From: Agarivorans litoreus
GTDB lineage: Bacteria; Pseudomonadota; Gammaproteobacteria; Enterobacterales; Celerinatantimonadaceae
Assembly (NCBI RefSeq): GCF_019649015.1
Contig: NZ_BLPI01000001.1
Span: 3,095,001 to 3,159,000, forward strand
Direction: 5' to 3'
Length of the DNA stretch: 64,000 nucleotides
Below the pieces are notes generated by a model. That model saw nothing but the letters and a program-made list of their open reading frames with translations, did no database searches and was not told the DNA's origin. Shown here in pieces: positions 1-8,332 of this stretch; within the stretch, counting starts at the first letter, position 1; every line of letters begins with the position of its first letter. The translations under genes were made by a program, and so were the position numbers.

Positions 1-336
1 GGGGACGAAAAAGCCTGGCAGGCGATAATTCGAGAGTTTAACGAAGAAACCCACATTGAGGTGAAACAGCTATATAACGGCCAAATTCTTGAGCAGTTTT
101 TTGAAGCTAATGTAAACGTGATGCAAATTATTCCGGTATTTGTGGTGTTTTGCCCGGCTGAGCAGGCGGTAGTGTTGAACCATGAGCATAGTGAATTTCG
201 CTGGTGTAGCTTGCAAGAAGCCTGTGACTTAGTGCCATTTCCAAATCAGCGAGAAGTGTATCAACAGGTTTGGCAGAGCTTTGTTTTAAACAAACCCCAC
301 CCTTTGTTTGAGGTAGATATAAGCTCACTTAGTTAG
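1..336 (+). CDS. Nudix hydrolase, 5'-truncated
   Basis: The gene enters the window from the left in frame 1, so its start is missing. The first 19 codons carry the second half of a Nudix box: a glutamate, seven residues, then REFNEE and a hydrophobic residue three positions later. This is the metal-binding helix of enzymes that hydrolyse nucleoside diphosphates linked to another group. The usual glycine after EE is replaced by histidine, a tolerated variant. The rest (about 90 residues) has the beta-strand/helix spacing and a late WCSLQEA segment typical of the C-terminal part of small Nudix pyrophosphohydrolases. The substrate cannot be inferred. Confidence 0.8.
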   Translation, partial: GDEKAWQAIIREFNEETHIEVKQLYNGQILEQFFEANVNVMQIIPVFVVFCPAEQAVVLNHEHSEFRWCSLQEACDLVPFPNQREVYQQVWQSFVLNKPHPLFEVDISSLS

Positions 337-601
337 CGAATGAACCAGGTGCGGCAAGTATGGTTAATGATGATTCTTTGATTAACCATCTCTGCAAATG
401 TTAGTCTAAGTGTATGTTATTTATGAATTTGTACTATCTATTTGGCATGCGTTTAGTGCACTTGTAACTTGTTATGAAGATACTACAAATTTAGAGGTTT
501 TCCGTTCAAGTGAGCCTAAAGCATGGTTTTAATTAAGCTTTAGCGAATTGAGTTGTTCTGTTTTTGGGCGATGTTCGCTTCCTCATCTTATAGGTTTGTA
601 G

Positions 602-1216
602 ATGTATTTCTCTAAAGTATTACCTTTGTCTTGGTTGTTGTTACTTGCACTTAGTGGCTGTGGAGGCTCAAGCGATTCGCCAGAACCTCAGTCGGATGAA
701 GAGGTGACTCCGGTCAACCCAGTTGAGCCAACAGAACCAACAGCACCAGAGCAGCCCAATGAGCCGGTTGATCCAGATCCTAGTGAACCGGTAGATAATT
801 CATTACAAGCCAGTATGTTGCGCTTAGTTAATCAAGCACGCGGTGAAGGCCGTAATTGTGGCAGTACGTTTTTCCCGGCAGTTGCGCCTTTAAGCTCGAA
901 CCTGTCTTTGCAATTGGCTGCTGAAGAACACTCTAATAACATGGCTAACTATGACTTCTTTTCTCACACCGGCTTAGATGGCTCAAGCTCTGCTACTCGA
1001 GCTAGTGCTCAGGGCTACAGTTGGTCTTATGTGGGAGAAAACATCGCCGCTGGGCAGCGCTCGGTGGAGGCTGCAATGAATGGTTGGCTTCAAAGCAGTG
1101 GCCATTGTGCCAATATTATGAATGCGAACTACACCGAGTTAGGCGCCGCAAAGGCCGAAAATGCCAGCAGCAGTTATGGCATTTATTGGACTCAAGTTTT
1201 TGGTGCGCAGCGTTAG
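602..1216 (+). CDS. CAP/SCP-domain lipoprotein (YkwD-like)
   Basis: 204 residues. The N-terminus is a lipoprotein signal peptide with lipobox LSGC, so it should be anchored to a membrane through the cysteine at about residue 20. A linker rich in Pro, Glu and Asp (about residues 25-62) leads to a CAP domain (about 68-202) with the family landmarks: LVNQAR near its start, a central HTGLDG segment, GENIA, and GWLQSSGHCANIMN near the end, which provides the conserved His and Glu/Asn cavity residues. Two cysteines could form a disulphide. CAP proteins of bacteria are secreted with mostly unknown roles. The gene stands alone. The ribosome-binding site before the ATG is weak. Confidence 0.85.
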   Translation: MYFSKVLPLSWLLLLALSGCGGSSDSPEPQSDEEVTPVNPVEPTEPTAPEQPNEPVDPDPSEPVDNSLQASMLRLVNQARGEGRNCGSTFFPAVAPLSSNLSLQLAAEEHSNNMANYDFFSHTGLDGSSSATRASAQGYSWSYVGENIAAGQRSVEAAMNGWLQSSGHCANIMNANYTELGAAKAENASSSYGIYWTQVFGAQR

Positions 1217-1657
1217 TTAAGTTAGCGGCTTGATTGCTCCTAACAAATAGCTTGAAGTTAACCACCGTTAGAAATCATGCCGCTAATCTAGTTTGTCTCT
1301 GAACATGCTAAAGCACTATCTAAAATTGCCAAGAATAAATAAGGCTTTTAAAGCTGAACATATCGCCCTTTTGTTGTTTTGGTAAACATCAGTGGCTGCG
1401 CATTTATTGAGCGTTAAACTCTGAGAGTAAACAATTTTTAATCATACCTTTCCAAGTTTTTCGATTTTAGGTAAACCAATTTTGAGTATTGGTGGTTAAA
1501 TTGTGATCAAAGATCAACCAAAGTGAGAGTTTGGTTGCTAATATCATGATGTAAATATCAATAGCCTTGGTGTAGTCGTGGTGTGCAGTGGCAGATACTC
1601 GGGCTTTTATTTATAGCCAATGAGACTGGCTAATAACCATAAATACAAGGAATGACC
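1217..1657. other. Intergenic region, no gene seen
   Basis: About 440 bases, AT-rich, with stops in all frames and no convincing coding sequence, RNA or repeat. It must contain the promoter of the secreted sugar-binding-like gene that follows. Confidence 0.5.
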
Positions 1658-2176
1658 ATGAAATATCCACTTAAAAAAGCAGCTGTATTACCTGTATTAG
1701 TATTTGCTGGCGCAAGTTTGATGACGGGTACTGCGCTTGCAGAAACCATTCGGGTAGCTGCCGATAGTTTTGCCTATGCTAAAGGTGACTATGCCGACGG
1801 GCAGGCTAAGCCTGTTAGTACCTATACGATCAAGGGCAAAAAGGCGATTAACTACGTAAATAAAGGTGACCTAGTTGGTTACAACATCAATGTTGCGGAA
1901 AATGGTGTTTATGACTTGAGTTTTAATATTGCTACCGCAACCGCGCAGGGATCTGCGGTTGAGTTTCAAGTTAAACAAGATGGTAAGTGGGTATCCTACG
2001 GCGCAACAACTGTTAACGCAAAAGGTTGGGATAACTACAGTATTGTAAAAAGTGATGCTCAAATACCACTAAAAGCAGGCAGCCAAGAGGTGCGAGTATT
2101 AGGTGCTGGTAGTGATGATTGGCAGTGGAACTTACAGTATTTTGAACTTAACAAAATGGGTGAACTGGCCGAGTAA
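1658..2176 (+). CDS. Secreted carbohydrate-binding-like protein (CBM6-type fold)
   Basis: 172 residues. A Sec signal peptide ends at ALA|E about residue 30, and the mature part is a single beta-sandwich-like domain. Features resembling CBM6/CBM35 modules are the early AxxF segment, VGYNINV (compare the Y-x-V strand of CBM6), the VEFQV strand, and a terminal strand rich in Trp and aromatic residues (DDWQWNLQYFEL). No catalytic module is attached, so it may be a soluble sugar-binding protein or a periplasmic stress protein. Two ATGs are possible at 1652 and 1658; the second is preferred because AAGGA ends about six bases before it. The family assignment is inference from pattern only. Confidence 0.65.
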   Translation: MKYPLKKAAVLPVLVFAGASLMTGTALAETIRVAADSFAYAKGDYADGQAKPVSTYTIKGKKAINYVNKGDLVGYNINVAENGVYDLSFNIATATAQGSAVEFQVKQDGKWVSYGATTVNAKGWDNYSIVKSDAQIPLKAGSQEVRVLGAGSDDWQWNLQYFELNKMGELAE

Positions 2177-2198
2177 ACCCGTTTAAGCCATAGTTGTT

Positions 2199-2223
2199 AG
2201 GGCCATTTATTGGCCCTGTTTTA
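2199..2223 (+). terminator. Rho-independent terminator
   Basis: A 7-bp stem AGGGCCA/TGGCCCT with loop TTTAT followed by GTTTTA, 22 bases after the stop of the sugar-binding-like gene. It overlaps the 3' end of the convergent acyltransferase gene, so it may serve both. Confidence 0.7.
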
Positions 2224-3340
2224 GTTTGCTGATGCTACCTGGTGTAGCAGCTATGGTTTGCCATAGTGGTTTTATAAGTTTGTTTGAACATTGCTTAAGT
2301 AAAGTCGCAAACAACATGGGTAGCCCTAAGCCTGCTAACATGTAGAGCAACCAAGTATTTTCCGAACTATAATGGTTAAGTGCTGATATCTCGGTGCTGT
2401 CCATCAAACCTAGCCTTACCATAATTAAGTCTATCAACACAAAACACAGTAAGTGCATGGTCATAATGTCTTTAGAGTGCAGCCCAACAGTGCAGAGCCA
2501 AGTGCTTTTTCGGAGTAAACTTAGCATGTAGGCAACAGCCAGTAGACAATAAATGCCTATTAACGCCGAGCATAAATGAATTAGGTAGCCATTGGGGTAT
2601 TCACTCCAAGACATGCCTAATTCGCTAAAACTGCCGTTGGCCACAAAGGTAATAAGTATGCTTGCTGCGGCGCAAAACAAGGCCAAATTACCGAGTAATT
2701 TAAGGTAGGGGCGAAAGGCAAAACCTAGCGCCATAAAGCTTAAGCCTACACTGGTCTGTGTGGCTACGTTGAGATACCACTGAGAGCGGTCTGCATTGTA
2801 GATTGGCCCACCATAGTTTGCAGCTACAAAACCTAAACCAACCAAGCTCACCACCAACAGAGACTTAACCACGTGTGACTGTAAGTAAGCCCCCAACAAG
2901 CTAATGCTTACACGAAATATCAGGCTGGCCAAGCCATAACTTAAGATGAACCATGCCACCATGAACAGCGAATTATTATGGAAGTTGTAACGTAAGGGGA
3001 GGTGAAGCAACCACCAACCTTGCCCTAAACTAAGCACAATTTGGGTGTCTACATAGTGTTTTATCAGGCTAGTAAGCGCGGCAATAATGATGTACCAAAG
3101 CAGCAGGTATCCCAAATACTGCCTAAGCCACTTAGCACACCAGCTTTTTAGTGATGAGCTGATCGGCGTAGCCAATAGCCCACCAATAAAAAAGAACAAT
3201 GGCATGTGAAATAGGTAAACATGAAAGCTAGTGATGGGCGTCCAAGAATAGTGCCCCATAACCACGGCTATAATGCCTAATGCTTTGGCGTAACTGAAAA
3301 AAAGCGATTGCTGTTGGTTGAGGTTACAAGAGAGAGTCAA
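2207..3340 (-). CDS. Acyltransferase 3 family membrane protein
   Basis: 377 residues with about ten hydrophobic segments, the topology of the acyltransferase 3 family (OafA/NodX/fucose-4-O-acetylase-like). The N-terminal segment SYAKALGIIAVVMGHYSW holds the conserved His of the first membrane helix, and FHMPLFFFIGG follows, also typical. Members transfer acyl groups, usually acetyl, from the cytoplasmic side to sugars on the outer side of the inner membrane. The apparent start is TTG at 3340, with AAGGAA six bases upstream; no ATG occurs before the conserved region. The target is not known. The next gene on the other strand is also an acetyltransferase, but the two are divergent and not an operon. 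Confidence 0.8.
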   Translation of the reverse strand: MTLSCNLNQQQSLFFSYAKALGIIAVVMGHYSWTPITSFHVYLFHMPLFFFIGGLLATPISSSLKSWCAKWLRQYLGYLLLWYIIIAALTSLIKHYVDTQIVLSLGQGWWLLHLPLRYNFHNNSLFMVAWFILSYGLASLIFRVSISLLGAYLQSHVVKSLLVVSLVGLGFVAANYGGPIYNADRSQWYLNVATQTSVGLSFMALGFAFRPYLKLLGNLALFCAAASILITFVANGSFSELGMSWSEYPNGYLIHLCSALIGIYCLLAVAYMLSLLRKSTWLCTVGLHSKDIMTMHLLCFVLIDLIMVRLGLMDSTEISALNHYSSENTWLLYMLAGLGLPMLFATLLKQCSNKLIKPLWQTIAATPGSISKLKQGQ

Positions 3341-3834
3341 ACACTTTTCCTTATCGATTAGCTGCTTTATTGGCGCTAGATAGTTGGAATAGTAAGGTTT
3401 TTAGTCACTTAATTTTGTGATTGAACGCTTTCTTATTGTATTTGGTGAACCAATTTAATGCTTTTGTTAACAGGTTCAAGGTGTTTGCTGATTGTTTGAG
3501 TATTATTAGTTGATATTGTTAGTGCTACTGTTACTGCTTAGAGTGAATGCGAATGGGCCGTTCTAATAAGATAGGGCTTACTCCTAAAAACGTGTTCTTG
3601 CGATTTTTGGGGATGTGTTTGATGTTTTAACCGGCTAACTAAGCGCACCGCTAAAACACTTGATATTTGAACTCAGGTTGAGTTAAAAACAACTCCTTTT
3701 GTTACAGTTTTCTAGTTTATCAAGTGAGGTTTAGGCTTGTTTAGTTGAGCCTGTTCAACGAAATCTTGAGTGCGCTTTCTAGCAAATGTAAGTTCACTTA
3801 GTGTTACAGATTGGGCGTTAAGAGGTAGTTAGTG
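3341..3834. other. Intergenic region between divergent acyltransferase genes
   Basis: About 490 bases with no open reading frame of note. It lies between two divergent genes and must carry both promoters. No repeat or RNA structure was recognised. Confidence 0.5.
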
Positions 3835-4437
3835 ATGGCAAAGATAGACAAAAAGCACACTCAGCAAATTTACTATTTTGATGACGCGACTTTTGCAGAG
3901 CAAACCCAATGCCAAGAAGTGATTTACGATTACAACCATAGTCGGCCTTCCGAAATAGAACGACGTGCTAAGTTACTTAAACAGATTTTTGCTGAAGTGG
4001 GCGAAGATTGCATGATAGAGCCGCCATTGCAGGCCAACTGGGGAAAGCATACTCACTTAGGTAATAAGGTTTACGCTAACTTTAACCTCACCTTAGTAGA
4101 CGATACGCATATCTACATTGGCGATTACACCATGATTGGGCCCAATGTTACCTTAGCAACCGCAGGCCACCCAATACACCCTAAGCCACGCCAGCAAGCA
4201 GCGCAGTTTAATGTGCCCATTACTATTGGGCGTAATGTATGGATAGGTGCAAACTCGGTAGTATTGCCAGGCATTAGCATAGGTGAAAATAGTGTTATTG
4301 GGGCGGGCAGTGTGGTGACTAAAGATATACCTGCTAACGTGGTGGCAGTAGGTAACCCCTGTAAAGTATTGCGTGAGATTAGTGAGCGCGATAAGCAGTT
4401 TTATTACAAAAACTTAGCTTTTGAGGATGAACAATAA
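3835..4437 (+). CDS. Sugar O-acetyltransferase (maltose/galactoside acetyltransferase family)
   Basis: 200 residues. The N-terminal helical Mac domain (about 10-60) is followed by a left-handed beta-helix made of hexapeptide repeats. Landmarks of the LacA/Maa family are ANWGKHTHLGNKVYANFN, the catalytic-His segment ATAGHPIHP, the NVWIGANSVVLPG coil and the closing AVGNPCKVLREI. It should acetylate a sugar hydroxyl with acetyl-CoA in the cytoplasm, probably as a trimer. A GTG lies directly before the ATG at 3835; the ATG is preferred because AAGAGGT lies about eight bases upstream of it. The gene stands alone. Confidence 0.9.
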   Translation: MAKIDKKHTQQIYYFDDATFAEQTQCQEVIYDYNHSRPSEIERRAKLLKQIFAEVGEDCMIEPPLQANWGKHTHLGNKVYANFNLTLVDDTHIYIGDYTMIGPNVTLATAGHPIHPKPRQQAAQFNVPITIGRNVWIGANSVVLPGISIGENSVIGAGSVVTKDIPANVVAVGNPCKVLREISERDKQFYYKNLAFEDEQ

Positions 4438-4885
4438 CCTTCTCTTACTGGTGCCCCGAGCTTGGTTGTTTAAAGCTTGAATATTTAAGACTTGGATGCA
4501 GGCAGCAAGTTGAGCAAGGTCTAAATTAGCCAAAATGCCATGGTTTGCAGGGTTTCTGCAGTTGCTAAGTCAAGTTACTAGGCCAAATTAATCTGCAGGC
4601 CCTTATGGTTACTGTTGGTTGCTAACAAACCGTCTGAGACAGTGAGTACCACCGCGTAGCTACCGGCCGCTCCATAGTCGTGGTCAGCAGTAACGCCAGT
4701 GTCTGTATAACCATCACTAAAGTCCCATTGATAACTAAGAGTATTGTTTTCCGCATCGCTAGAGCTGCTAGCGTCGAAGCTGGCAGTTAAACCTTGGCTG
4801 CTTGCCCTGGCCTGCTTGTGGCTACATCCCATGGTGTTGCTGGATCTACGATTAAACCATGCGCCAATGCTTGGCTGGTGCCTAG

Positions 4886-5145
4886 GGTCTGTTGATCTTT
4901 GGTGTTGAAATTTTGTTCGAGATAAGCGGGCTTTAATCGCGGCGAGCACTTAGAAGCCTAGTGGGCTAAGCAAGAAGTGCTTAACAAAGAGTAAAGTTCG
5001 CTTATCCGAACCCTTCGGGCAGCATTTCTTAGCCATTTATTCAGCGTTAGCGAGTGATGATTAAGCCCACTTAACTGCACACTCACTGCCTTGCCTAAAT
5101 GGCTAATAAATTGCTGTAAAAACCATCAGCAAAGATCAACAGACC
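4886..5145. mobile_element. MITE-like element, copy 1 (260 bp)
   Basis: The ends are inverted repeats beginning GGTCTGTTGATCTTTG, and the element is bounded by CTAG on both sides (4882-4885 and 5146-5149). No open reading frame for a transposase is present. An internal imperfect inverted repeat, GATAAGCG-GG-CTTTA against TAAAG-TT-CGCTTATC, encloses a second stem GCACTT/AAGTGC. The 4-bp YTAR-type target and the GG-start ends resemble IS5-type elements, so it is probably moved by a transposase elsewhere in the genome. It lies within the signal-peptide region of the broken PKD-protein gene. Confidence 0.85.
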
Positions 5146-5149
5146 CTAG

Positions 5150-5409
5150 GGTCTGTTGATCTTTGGTGTTGAAATTTTGTTCGAGATAAGCGGGCTTTAA
5201 TCGCGGCGAGCACTTAGAAGCCTAGTGGGCTAAGCAAGAAGTGCTTAACAAAGAGTAAAGTTCGCTTATCCGAACCCTTCGGGCAGTATTTCTTAGCCAT
5301 TTATTCAGCGTTAGCGAGTGATGATTAAGCCCACTTAACTGCACACTCACTGCCTTGCCTAAATGGCTAATAAATTGCTGCAAAAACCATCAGCAAAGAT
5401 CAACAGACC
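5150..5409. mobile_element. MITE-like element, copy 2 (260 bp, tandem with copy 1)
   Basis: Same length, orientation and ends as copy 1, sharing the CTAG at 5146-5149 with it and followed by CTAG at 5410-5413. I see only two base differences between the copies (in the GGGCAG(C/T)ATT segment and in GCTG(T/C)AAAAACC), so the tandem arrangement is recent. Confidence 0.85.
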
Positions 5410-5446
5410 CTAGTAAACATAATGAAAGTACTAGCCTGTTAGTCAT

Positions 5447-5852
5447 GTTATTCCCTTTTGTTGTGAGTGAAATGAACACCAGCTTGAAGCCAGCGCGCAA
5501 CCTACCGTTACCAAGGCTGTTTGGTATTGTTTTAACCTTGGAAAAACTCAAATAACTACGATTACTCACTTCCGTAATGATTGTTGAGTTAATTAAGGAA
5601 CGTAGTTGAGCTTATTGCGCGATTCCAGAAATCTGTTGAAGCAAAACCTTAGTGAGCTTCGTTGGTAATTGATCATGTTGCCACTAATTACATTTTGTTA
5701 TTAAAAGAATCAATAGAGGAGGCGTAAGAGTGCAATGTTTGCTGCTGGTACTTGTTTGAGTGCTGGGATAAATCACATTTAGCAAATAAATTTTGAATGA
5801 TATTTAAGCAGGTATAAAAGGCTACAGCTTATACCGTATTGGGTATTCATTA
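5447..5852. other. Intergenic region upstream of the broken PKD-protein gene
   Basis: About 400 bases. The part next to 5446 holds the ribosome-binding site and probably the promoter of the broken gene on the minus strand. No other gene or repeat was recognised. Confidence 0.45.
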
Positions 5853-6635
5853 TTACTTAAGCATTAGAATACCGTTGTTGAGTTGGGCGTTTATATTGTG
5901 TTCTTGTTTGATTTTTTGGCGCCACTTTGTGGCTATTTGCTGCAGCTCCCCTTCTGCTTGCATGTCTTTAAAAGCCTGTTGCCATTGCTCTGCATTGTTA
6001 AACTGCTTAGACATCGCGATATACACAGCTTGCTGTTTGAGCTCTCTAAGTAAGGTAAAGCTACTTGGGTCTATGTCTAGTTCATTGGCAACAATCTGTA
6101 AACCGGTACTCTCATAAGCAATAGCGCTAATTCGTTTTCTTACTAACAATTGGATATTGAGCTTATGGCTACTGTTCACTGATAAGTTGCTCAAACCTTG
6201 CTGGGTAAGCCACTCGTGGCGAATATCTCCCTTAGTCACGCCAATCGTTGGGTAGTCGGCTAACTTTTCATAGGTTTGTGGGTTGCTTTTTAAGCCATAC
6301 AAGCCCCATGTTTTAATGAGAACCGGTCCAATCCAATTGAGCTTTTGATCGCGCTCAGCGTTACGGCTAAAGGAAAACAGCATGGTATTGTGGTTATGGT
6401 AAGCGGTTTTTAATGCTCGTGCTTCAGGTACTATTTCTAGCTTGGCTTCAATGTTTAAACGTTTCGCTAGAGAATAAACGATATCAACCACATAGCCTTG
6501 AATTTGGTCATCTTCATCTAGGTAGCTAGCGGGAGGTTCATTTACCGTAAGAAATCTAATCGGCGAGCTCGAAGCTACCGCCTGACTAAGGGTAAAGTGA
6601 ATAACAATTAGCGCAAATACCAAGGGTTTTAACAT
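5853..6635 (-). CDS. Periplasmic substrate-binding protein, SBP family 3
   Basis: 260 residues with a Sec signal peptide ending near AVASS. The mature protein has the order of the bacterial family-3 solute-binding domain: a first strand with FLTVNEPPASYLDEDDQIQGYVVDI, then a RLNIEAKLEIVPEARAL segment and a later hinge with YPTIGVTKGD. The proline-rich NEPPASY opening and the lone genomic setting, with no permease or ATPase nearby, fit the subgroup often found as orphan sensors or amino-acid-binding proteins in marine Gammaproteobacteria. The ligand is unknown. No clear ribosome-binding site precedes the ATG. Confidence 0.8.
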   Translation of the reverse strand: MLKPLVFALIVIHFTLSQAVASSSPIRFLTVNEPPASYLDEDDQIQGYVVDIVYSLAKRLNIEAKLEIVPEARALKTAYHNHNTMLFSFSRNAERDQKLNWIGPVLIKTWGLYGLKSNPQTYEKLADYPTIGVTKGDIRHEWLTQQGLSNLSVNSSHKLNIQLLVRKRISAIAYESTGLQIVANELDIDPSSFTLLRELKQQAVYIAMSKQFNNAEQWQQAFKDMQAEGELQQIATKWRQKIKQEHNINAQLNNGILMLK

Positions 6636-6846
6636 AGAGTGAACTGAGTGCTTGAATGGGCTAAGTGTAGTTCAAACTGTTGGCGGGAGCAGCCTAAATG
6701 ATCTGATGCTGCCAGTCTCCTATGGCCAAGGTAGGGTTGAGTGTAGCTAGTGACTATTTTGAGGGGGCTCCAGCTGTTTTGCATGTAAGGCCCAGAACGC
6801 TGTGATGCACCAGCGAACTATGCTTGGTGGGATGTAAGCTATTGCC

Positions 6847-8166
6847 TTAGCGTAGTTCAAACAGTTCGCTGTGAAAATGCTTAAGTGGGTAGCCGTAGTG
6901 AGCCAGTTGTTGTTGTAAGTTACTAGAGAATGCAACCGGTCCACAAAACCAAATCTTACGTTGCATTAAGTCTGCAACTTCGTTTACCAATTGCTCAGCG
7001 CTTAATAAAGCTTGGCGGCTGTTGTCGATAATTCTTAACTCTACCTCACTGCTCTGAGAGAGTTGCTGTAGCTCTTCAATTAACTTGGGTTCCAAGGTGT
7101 CACTGCAGTAATACAGTATCGCCTTAGGCGGATTATTCATGGTTTGACGTTGTTGTAAAATGGCGGTGAAAGCCGCTATACCGATGCCTCCAGCAATCCA
7201 CAATTGCGCTGCCGAGTCATTAAAGTCGAAGTGACCATAGGGGCCTTCTACTTTTAGATCTTGGCCGATGTTAAGGCGGCTTTTTAGGCTGGCGGTAAAA
7301 TCGCCTAGCTCTTTTATCAAGAAGCGAACTTGACCAGTGTTGGTATTAGTTGATGCAATGGTAAAGGGGTGTGGCTCTTCGCCCGGAAACCCAATAAACG
7401 CAAATTGCCCACTATTGTGACCATGCCAGTTGGGCACGCTTAGGCGTAAATCGACAACTTTATCTTGGGGTAGAAATCTAAAGTTAGCCACTGTGGCGGT
7501 GTGCTGCTTAGTTTTACCAATACGGCCAAACAAACTATATACCGCAGCAACACTGCCCACCCAAATTAACGCTAGACAGGCATACGTTATGGGGTACGGC
7601 CAATAGCTGTGTTTAATCAATATGGCGGAATGAAATGCTAATGCTAAAAACGCTAGCGACATGAGTTTGTGCGAATAACGAAACTCTTTGTACCTAATCA
7701 CCCCCACTAAGGCGACAACTGCTAGCACTACAAAGCTGTAAAAGGCTACTTCGCCTACTTGTTCAGCCAGTCCGCGTAAAGGACGCACTAGCGCATATAG
7801 TGAATCGGAATTATTGGGACCAGCGCCTCTAACGGGTTTGTCTAGTATCCCCGCTCTTACAAGTTGCTTAGGAATAATCGCCAGTAGCCAATGCACCACT
7901 GCTACTAATACCGAGGCGATGCCGAGGTGTTTGTGCAAACGGTAGGATTTGTCTAAGCCCTTGGTCAGCAACTCAATAAAGGGCAAGCGTAAGGCCAAAA
8001 GCATGGTAATACTCATTAAGCCCACTGCTAACATGCCGCTGTACTGAATGAGCGCCGAACGCCATTGAAAAAAGTTATCTGAAGAAAACAGATTGGGTTC
8101 TGCTTGTAGCCATAATCCAGTAATGGCGGCTAAGAGCAGTATTATAGTTGCAGTTGTTTTACGCAT
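6847..8166 (-). CDS. Ferric-reductase-like transmembrane flavoprotein (NOX/FRE type)
   Basis: 439 residues. The N-terminal half (about 1-215) has six or so membrane helices with paired histidines suited to bis-haem binding (RLHKHLG, AVVHWL, RYSHKLM, LAFHSA). The C-terminal half is a ferredoxin-NADP reductase module: an FAD site with HPFTIAS, a nucleotide site with WIAGGIGIAAF and a terminal WFCGP motif. Such proteins pass electrons from cytoplasmic NAD(P)H across the inner membrane to an acceptor such as ferric iron or oxygen. AAGG lies about eight bases before the ATG. No siderophore or iron genes are adjacent, so the acceptor is unknown. Confidence 0.85.
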   Translation of the reverse strand: MRKTTATIILLLAAITGLWLQAEPNLFSSDNFFQWRSALIQYSGMLAVGLMSITMLLALRLPFIELLTKGLDKSYRLHKHLGIASVLVAVVHWLLAIIPKQLVRAGILDKPVRGAGPNNSDSLYALVRPLRGLAEQVGEVAFYSFVVLAVVALVGVIRYKEFRYSHKLMSLAFLALAFHSAILIKHSYWPYPITYACLALIWVGSVAAVYSLFGRIGKTKQHTATVANFRFLPQDKVVDLRLSVPNWHGHNSGQFAFIGFPGEEPHPFTIASTNTNTGQVRFLIKELGDFTASLKSRLNIGQDLKVEGPYGHFDFNDSAAQLWIAGGIGIAAFTAILQQRQTMNNPPKAILYYCSDTLEPKLIEELQQLSQSSEVELRIIDNSRQALLSAEQLVNEVADLMQRKIWFCGPVAFSSNLQQQLAHYGYPLKHFHSELFELR

Positions 8167-8282
8167 GATTCGGCCTTACTCATCCTTTGCTAACAAGTAT
8201 AAAAAGGCCAGTCTTTAGTTAGGTAAAGCTAGGGTAAAGAAGTGTAAAGTCGCTGTTTGCATAGACGTGAAAAATGCAAAAC

Positions 8283-8318
8283 AAGCTAGATGAATAACCT
8301 AGGGTGTTCATCTAGCTT
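8283..8318 (-). terminator. Terminator of the quinone-oxidoreductase-like gene
   Basis: A perfect 12-bp stem (AAGCTAGATGAA paired with TTCATCTAGCTT) with a 12-base loop, followed on the minus strand by GTTTTGCATTTTT. It lies just downstream of the minus-strand gene ending at 8333. Confidence 0.75.
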
Positions 8319-8332
8319 GGGTGTTTAATAGG

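Larger units (their letters stand above)
4578..5446 (-). pseudogene. Secreted PKD-domain protein gene split by two MITE-like elements and frameshifted
   Basis: Reading leftward from 5446, AAGGG then ATG starts a signal peptide (MTNRLVLSLCLLG) that runs into the element boundary at the CTAG of 5410-5413. Removing both elements and one CTAG per element rejoins the frame at 4881 and gives a complete signal peptide ending TSQALA followed by HGLIVDPATPW. That frame ends at a TAA at 4787. In another frame, a PKD domain (DASSSSDAENNTL, YQWDFSDG, HDYGAAGSY, VLTVSDG) continues to 4578. So there are two elements inside the signal peptide and at least one frameshift before the PKD domain. The mature N-terminal HG...DP resembles AA10 polysaccharide monooxygenases, but the catalytic domain is absent, so that identity is speculative. 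Confidence 0.75.

Noticed and set aside
1021-1233. 70-codon frame inside the CAP lipoprotein gene
   Set aside because: Shadow of the CAP gene in another frame; no homology pattern of its own.
5355-5555. 66-codon plus-strand open frame starting inside MITE copy 2
   Set aside because: It begins within the element and reads out through the target site, so it is a chance frame; the minus strand explains the region better as the start of the broken PKD-protein gene.
6747-6944. 65-codon minus-strand frame overlapping the ferric-reductase-like gene end
   Set aside because: It overlaps a clear gene in another frame and has no family-like sequence or ribosome-binding site.
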